From positions 8,588,336 to 8,652,335 of the forward strand of contig CM024174.1 of the NCBI GenBank assembly GCA_013433145.1: DNA of 64,000 nucleotides, written 5' to 3'. Position 1 is the first letter of the stretch. Each line of letters opens with the position of its first letter. Positions 58,901 to 64,000 of the stretch are shown here, one piece after another. This DNA comes from Ascaris suum. Taxonomy: Eukaryota > Nematoda > Chromadorea > Rhabditida > Ascarididae. The notes under the pieces are model-generated. The model made no database searches and had not been told where the DNA came from. It worked only from the letters and a program-made list of their open reading frames with translations. Both the position numbers and the translations under genes were made by a program.

Positions 58901-61750
58901 ATCATTGCGTTCCCTATGCCTTGAGATGCCCTAAGTCCTAACCACAGTAGCTTGGACTTTGAGAAGGTTCCAGTATGTTCTTCACGGCTTTCTGCGAATC
59001 CTAGAATGCCCGAGCGTCAGTCCACTTTTAGTCGCAAACTCATCATGTTGCACGACTTTTATGAAAATTCTCTGAGCCTCGACTTCATTCCCTGGGAGCT
59101 CTCGAGGTATGCTGAACCTCCAGACACTCTGGTTTGCAGGGGCACGGAGCCCCGCCTTTTCTGAGTGTTCTTGAGGTGTCCTGAGGCTTGAGTCAGGAAT
59201 GTTTTTGGCTTCAGATGTCGAGGTGCACTAAAGACATTAGCATTTGCTTTTTTTAACTGATACGAAACGTGCACGTTTCCATATGCGACGTCGCTCATGT
59301 GCTTTTGCTGAAATGCTTTTCTTGCCGGTAATAGGTTCTAGTCACCACATTTCCATGCAGTATCTATTGTTACGGACGAGTTGAAAAATGTCGCACTGGC
59401 GTAGTGCTCTCATTTAAATAGTACGTGACTTTCCCAGAACTTTGCCAAATAGGACGTTCGAAGTTCACCTCCATAAAATTTAGCAATATATTAGAATAGC
59501 AACAGGTAATAAGTATACATAAGGGGGGTTTCATGTGTCAATTTGGCCAACAACTCACAAAAATTTTGCATAAAGATTTATATTTGTAGGCTGCAAGTCG
59601 GCTTCATAAAAGACGTTGCGGTAATGTCGTGTGAGTATGTATCAACATGTCTATTCGGTAGTTTCGATCTCGTATTCACTGCTGCTAGTAACTGGGTGCG
59701 TACAGATGCAGAGTGAGATCGTTTGCCTTACAGTATTTCACTTTGAAGTATCAGTTTTGCAACCTCTCCTTACAACTTTAAAGTGGAAATTGTTTTTGCT
59801 CATTTCAATTCGAACACTTTCGTGCAAATTATCTGCAAATTATGCCTTACAGTTTTGCAACTCAATTCCACCATACAGCTACAGAAAAATTATTCTCTCG
59901 TGCAAAACTCGTGAAGGCTGAGAAGTTACTTGAAATGAAAGATTATTTTCCAACCATTGGTTTTGCTAGAAGCATGTGAAAGTGGCTGATTAGATCTGTG
60001 GCATGCAGTTATGTTACCTTTTCCTATAGGCTTCATCATGATTTCTGTCTGCTGTTTAATTACCGCTGATAAGAAATGCGGATTTTTTCGTTGTTCTCAT
60101 TCTGCGCTTCGGTGATGAGCGAACATTCCATTGCGCTCACCTAGTATCCCTTCCTGCTCTTTTCCATTCCACGCTGACACCTTAACTGGTAGCATCCAAA
60201 TTGTGACGAACAGCTCGTCGAATTCTCTTTTCTTCTTCTTGGAAGTATTGCTTTACCACATTATTTGGGAAACTACCTCTTACAACAATATACTCCAAAT
60301 TAACCTCAATGCTTTCTCTGGCATGCTTCCAATTTGACCACGGTTTGATGGACAATATCGGCTTAATGATTCTGTCACACATGCCCCCAATACCTATTCT
60401 AATAATGGAAGTTTTTCGGATATTCCTCTTTTGGAGACCTACCTCGCCTTCTCGAAGTTTCTATTAATCTTATAATGGATGTTGAATATAGCCTCGGGAA
60501 TCACACAAAGTAATTTTATCTCAGCTGACTCAGTTTCTCTTGGAGTGGATTAGAGTGAGACGGGGCGTCTCCTATAGCCCACGCCATGCCTTCAGATTTA
60601 TTCCCCAGCTGAAACTAAGCACGAAACGAAAAAGCAACGCTTCCTGTCGTCAATCCGGTATACAGCATCATCTCGATGTCATGTGCAGATGACATTGTTG
60701 AAATGATGGCAATTCAAAGATCACCTTGAACCATTCCTTGCAATAATCGACCCCTCCTCCCGTCGCTCCACCGGCATCATTAGAAGATGCGCAAAGAAAC
60801 GAAAATAATCCGGAAGACCCCGGAAACCGTATTGTACCGTCTGACCTTCTATTGAACTTCCTCCACCCTAAGAGTTATGTAATTTTAAATGCTGTCTTCG
60901 TTCAAAAAAAACCTTCCTTGCGATGGCTGTACAACCAATTCATGTTGTTTTCAGGGAGAGATTATTCGGGAGCTAAGCAAATGAAATGGCCATTTCCGCT
61001 CTTTTTCGTGCCGTTTCTTTTTTTTTCTGATCGAAAGGTAGGAGATATAGTGTTTTGATTGTTGAAGGGACGGAAAAAATAGCTAAACATTTCTATGTGT
61101 TACAGACATGCAGTTTTTGATTCTTCATATCCTTCCTGATAACACTCGCAGTTCCCTCCATTGTTTTTACGTACGTAAGCAGCATGCTTCGGTTTTATGA
61201 GGCAAAACACGTATTGGCGATTGAGGAGGGGCCCACAGGTGTATGTATTTCTATGCATCGCCTCACTGTTCACTATTCTTTTGCATCTTGTAAAACATCG
61301 TTCTAAAAGCATTTACAAGCTGTGAAAGTTACAGTTTGTAGAGCGCCTCACTGTTGCAGCTTTCGCAGACGTCAAGACTTTTTTTAATTTCAGGACGATA
61401 CAAATTTCAACGACCAACGCAGACGGATTTACCATCAGAATTCAGGTTTTTGAATGGGAGGACATCTGAAGTAAAGCTTTCGTGAACATCTGCCTCGTCA
61501 TCGTGCGCTCCCACACCTCCATTTTCATCTTACTTCATCCGTGTCTGAGGTGAAAGTATTCTAAGAGTGAGACAGTCCAAGGTACCTTCATACCATTTGA
61601 ACATCTTCTGTTGATTCCACTCAAGACTCAATTTTTCATATTTGAATACATAAAAGTCATACCTGGTGTAAAAAGAGCAGCAGCAGTGAGCACGAACATA
61701 ATAAACACACTTATAATATAGAGTATCCTATAAATCTTCGCCGAACACAT
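55987..61750 (-). CDS. Clc-like / claudin-superfamily four-TM protein, complete
   Basis: Four exons join in frame to 192 aa: 61750-61663, 60867-60725, 57482-57269 and 56120-55987 (stop TAA). TM1 is at about residues 8-27 and ends LFTPGW. The first extracellular loop carries the claudin-type signature W31, G49-L50-F51, C55 and C72, followed by KEWFK. TM2 is at about 86-109 (AVVICLCVAFAIESVTLVWS), TM3 at about 120-140 and TM4 at about 161-188, ending in a short CRGGG tail. Size, topology and loop signature match the nematode Clc-like family (claudin, PMP22 and EMP clan), plasma-membrane proteins often tied to junctions or channel regulation. The loop has a Gly-rich stretch (NDAGGATGGG) between the two cysteines, spaced 17 apart, wider than in typical claudins. 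The role of this member is not known from the sequence. No strong SL acceptor was found at the start, so a further 5' exon cannot be excluded. Confidence 0.9.
58030..58900 (-). other. Two unassigned exon-like open frames inside the Clc-like intron
   Basis: Frames at 58900-58664 (contains NLWLKNPRSVIVEDSDDFSY) and 58425-58030 (contains KVGWVSNVETLAHTEAIKTW) lie on the same strand as the host gene in its 3.2-kb intron 2. Their composition looks coding. Neither fits the host protein, which is complete without them. They could be a nested gene, remnants of a mobile element, or chance frames. Confidence 0.25.
60430..60715 (-). repeat. Candidate dispersed repeat in the Clc-like intron
   Basis: The minus strand here encodes a stop-interrupted peptide containing RHGVGYRRRPVSL and LCVIPEAIFNIHYKINRNFE, of a kind I associate with repeated sequence in strongylid genomes. 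That association is from memory and untested. It abuts the donor of exon 2 (60725). Confidence 0.3.
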
Positions 61751-64000
61751 TTCCGCATTCAGCTGCCTTCGATGATGCGACAGACTAAGACTGATTCTCT
61801 AATTTAATTTCTCTGCTGTGTTTGGTTATTAATATGCTTCACTTAATTATGCAAATTTTCATACACCTGAAAAAATCATGCTTGCCACCTTCAAATTTTT
61901 CCCGACAAATGATCGACGCTGTCCATGAAGCAGACTGCAAACGAAGGTTTTGTGAAAGGTGCACACAATTGCGCTCGGTCAGTTTGACTATGGCAAAAGT
62001 GGGAGCAAACTGCTCTGCAAATTCACTCGCAGATTCATCTAGAATCTGAGCAGCGGCCATTAAAACCAGTTATTGAAAAGGATCTTGTGACCTCAATTTC
62101 AGGTCAGCAAGAGAAATAAGCTCTAGGTGATCTGGACACTGAATAATACGCCAGAGTGGGAGCAATGAAGGAGAAACAACAGCACTAATCATTTTCTCCA
62201 CTCAGTGGAGTGTTTTGTAATGAATTACCCATGTTTGTGAAAACGCGATTCCAGAAAGAACCTCAGACAGCGCATAAAATTTATGCAACGGTTTGTCAAG
62301 CAACAGAGCTGAGAAATGAATGGAAGACACTAGTGAGACTGGGATGCAAGGCGTAACGATCTAATTACGGTAATATTACGGTTGTCGCGAATATTGTCGC
62401 GAAAGCGTTACGTTTATATAAGATGTCGATGAGTTGGCGAGACGGGAACGCCGTTCAAAGAAAAGCATCGTGACTTGCTTAAGAAGTGGAAACCACAACG
62501 AATACAGTGACTACCGCCAGATGTCCCATTCACAGCGAGCGATCATGAATAACACCAGATGCGCCGCTCGTGACGCCCTCAGCTGTTCATGCCATTCACA
62601 AGCTTAAGCCGCTATCAACATCTTACATATTTCGACCGAATTGCTTGTTTAGGTCCTACTCATATATTCGTCCAGTCAATCTTCTTGTAAAGATGTTCGT
62701 ACGGTTTCTGCTGTGGAATATCACCAGACCTGCGATGTCTCTACTCCAGATGTTAGCCTCTGCTAGGCCTGCTTGAAGTCCCTGTGATTTACTACATCAC
62801 GTTTATTGCTGTATCGCATATCGCTTCATTGTTTATTCGCTACCAGGTTTAATTACCCAAGCTTGAGGTCCGACGGGTGGCGAACCCGGTGCACCACGCT
62901 ATCAAACTCCGGACGCAAACGGTGACTGACCCGAGAAAAAAAAAAGAGCGCAAGTTGATGAGCCTGCGATCAGGCCTCTTTAGGACTTTCCATATTTTGA
63001 GTTTTCCTTTACCAAGTTCGAACGATTCAGTATCCATTCAGGGCGAAGGGGAAGCCAAGATCTCATCCAAATCTCGAGACTTACGCGATAAGAAAATAAA
63101 ACCCTTTCTTTGCGTGACAAAGCTACGTGAGTTCAAATCCTGACTGTCACACCGTTCCATTTAAACGACGAACTTGTATGGCGAAGCTGTTGTGCTGTGA
63201 ACCTCATCTTTATCCCTGCTTGCATAAACATTGCCACAATTACATCTTCACCTGTACAACCGCAAGGAAACAAGTCATTCAGCTGACAACGTTCTCAGTA
63301 GACGGACGAAAATGGCGATCGGAGGTGAACTGATGTTAGCGAAAAACAAGAGCAGATTCTGTTAGAAGGTACGATGGAGGCAAAGTTTCAATCATCCAGC
63401 ACCAACTAACACTTATTTTGCATCATGAGTAGCTTGTCGATGGAGCAATCAGACAAGAGCGGGCAGATCGCGATGTCATCGTTAACGAAAGTGTCAGCAA
63501 CATAAACAATGAAGTGTTGCTACTCAGTTACTTGTAATGGGGTCTATCGGGTGGCTACAAATAATGTGGCGGCAAATTAATAAAACGCCAAGAGTGAACG
63601 GTGACGTCATCGATGCCGTAGCGGATCAGTGCTTCTGATTGCATAATCAGCGCACTAAGTCTGCTCCAAAGGGGGTTGGCTTCATTACCGGCCGAGGCGA
63701 CCGTGTGTGCTGTGTGTGCGCGTCCATGCCATAGTATGCCAGACCTTCAATCTTCAAAGTCAAAATTTGCAGCTGCAGAATGTCGAAGGCAACTTGAGCA
63801 ATCGCTCGACCTTCTTTTACCCCCCCCCCCCCCCAAACATGCAATATGTCGCTTGTTATGAAAGCTGTTGGCAACTTGCGCAGCGTCAAACATGCAAGTT
63901 GAGCCTGCTTGTCACGATCCTTCTGCGCTTCCCATGCAGAACCGAATTCTAACACCGCATACTAATCTAATTGTTCAGTTATAAGAAGGCGCATAATCCG
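61751..64000. other. Region upstream of the Clc-like gene
   Basis: No gene is supported in this 2.2-kb end piece. It has a tRNA-B-box-like GGGTTCGCCACCC (minus strand, near 62874-62890) that may belong to a SINE-type repeat, a short direct AT/CG repeat around 62365-62412 and a C15 homopolymer at 63820-63834. The gene's promoter is presumably here. Confidence 0.5.
63820..63834. repeat. C15 homopolymer
   Basis: This is a run of 15 C on the plus strand. Open frames across it read poly-Pro and are artefacts. Confidence 0.9.

Noticed and set aside
62862..62905. tRNA-like B box (GGGTTCGCCACCC on the minus strand)
   Set aside because: No matching A box or cloverleaf could be built around it. It is at most a SINE fragment. 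I found no convincing tRNA gene in the window.

Overview
This is eukaryotic, nematode-type DNA, most likely from a clade V strongylid (hookworm-like) parasite. The sequence shows compact exons of 60-230 bp split by introns of 0.1-4.1 kb, TTTCAG-type 3' splice sites, splice-acceptor signals 0-16 nt upstream of three start codons (as expected for spliced-leader trans-splicing), long AT microsatellites and a decayed RTE-type retrotransposon. The gene content also fits: a nematode OCR/OSM-9-type TRPV channel, two gut-esterase-like carboxylesterases and a Clc-like tetraspan protein. The species is inferred, not proven. Most long open frames here are not genes, because the real genes are chains of short exons. 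I rebuilt them by matching splice donors, acceptors and reading phase.

All four recognised genes lie on the minus strand, so they read from high to low coordinates. (1) 61750-55987: a complete four-exon, 192-aa Clc-like/claudin-superfamily four-TM protein. (2) 48393-35004: a complete ten-exon, 567-aa type-B carboxylesterase with an intact Ser-Glu-His triad, a signal peptide and a C-terminal KEEL ER-retention signal. (3) 29288 to about 7135: a TRPV cation channel. Seventeen exons (29288-10670) cover an N-myristoylation-like N terminus, ankyrin repeats, six TM segments, the pore, the TRP domain and a coiled coil; three phase-linked exons at 7802-7135 are the probable C terminus. (4) 1433 to beyond base 1: the first two exons of a second carboxylesterase whose intron positions match gene 2.

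Between the genes, 1.4-7.1 kb holds a pair of roughly 200-bp inverted repeats flanking a broken RTE reverse transcriptase. The 29.3-35.0 kb gap holds an isolated 30-bp-arm hairpin. The 48.4-55.9 kb gap holds nothing I recognise. Introns carry a recent 99-bp tandem duplication, a 39-bp tandem duplication beside the TM6 exon, two (AT)n tracts and long G/C homopolymers.

The four proteins do not form an obvious pathway. The esterases are secretory-pathway hydrolases, the TRPV is a candidate sensory channel, and the Clc-like protein is a membrane tetraspan. The clearest arrangement is one TRPV gene sitting between two co-oriented paralogous esterases. I found no convincing new molecular system; the main open points are the TRPV C terminus, one unresolved TRPV splice junction, the inverted-repeat element and a few exon-like frames with no known family.
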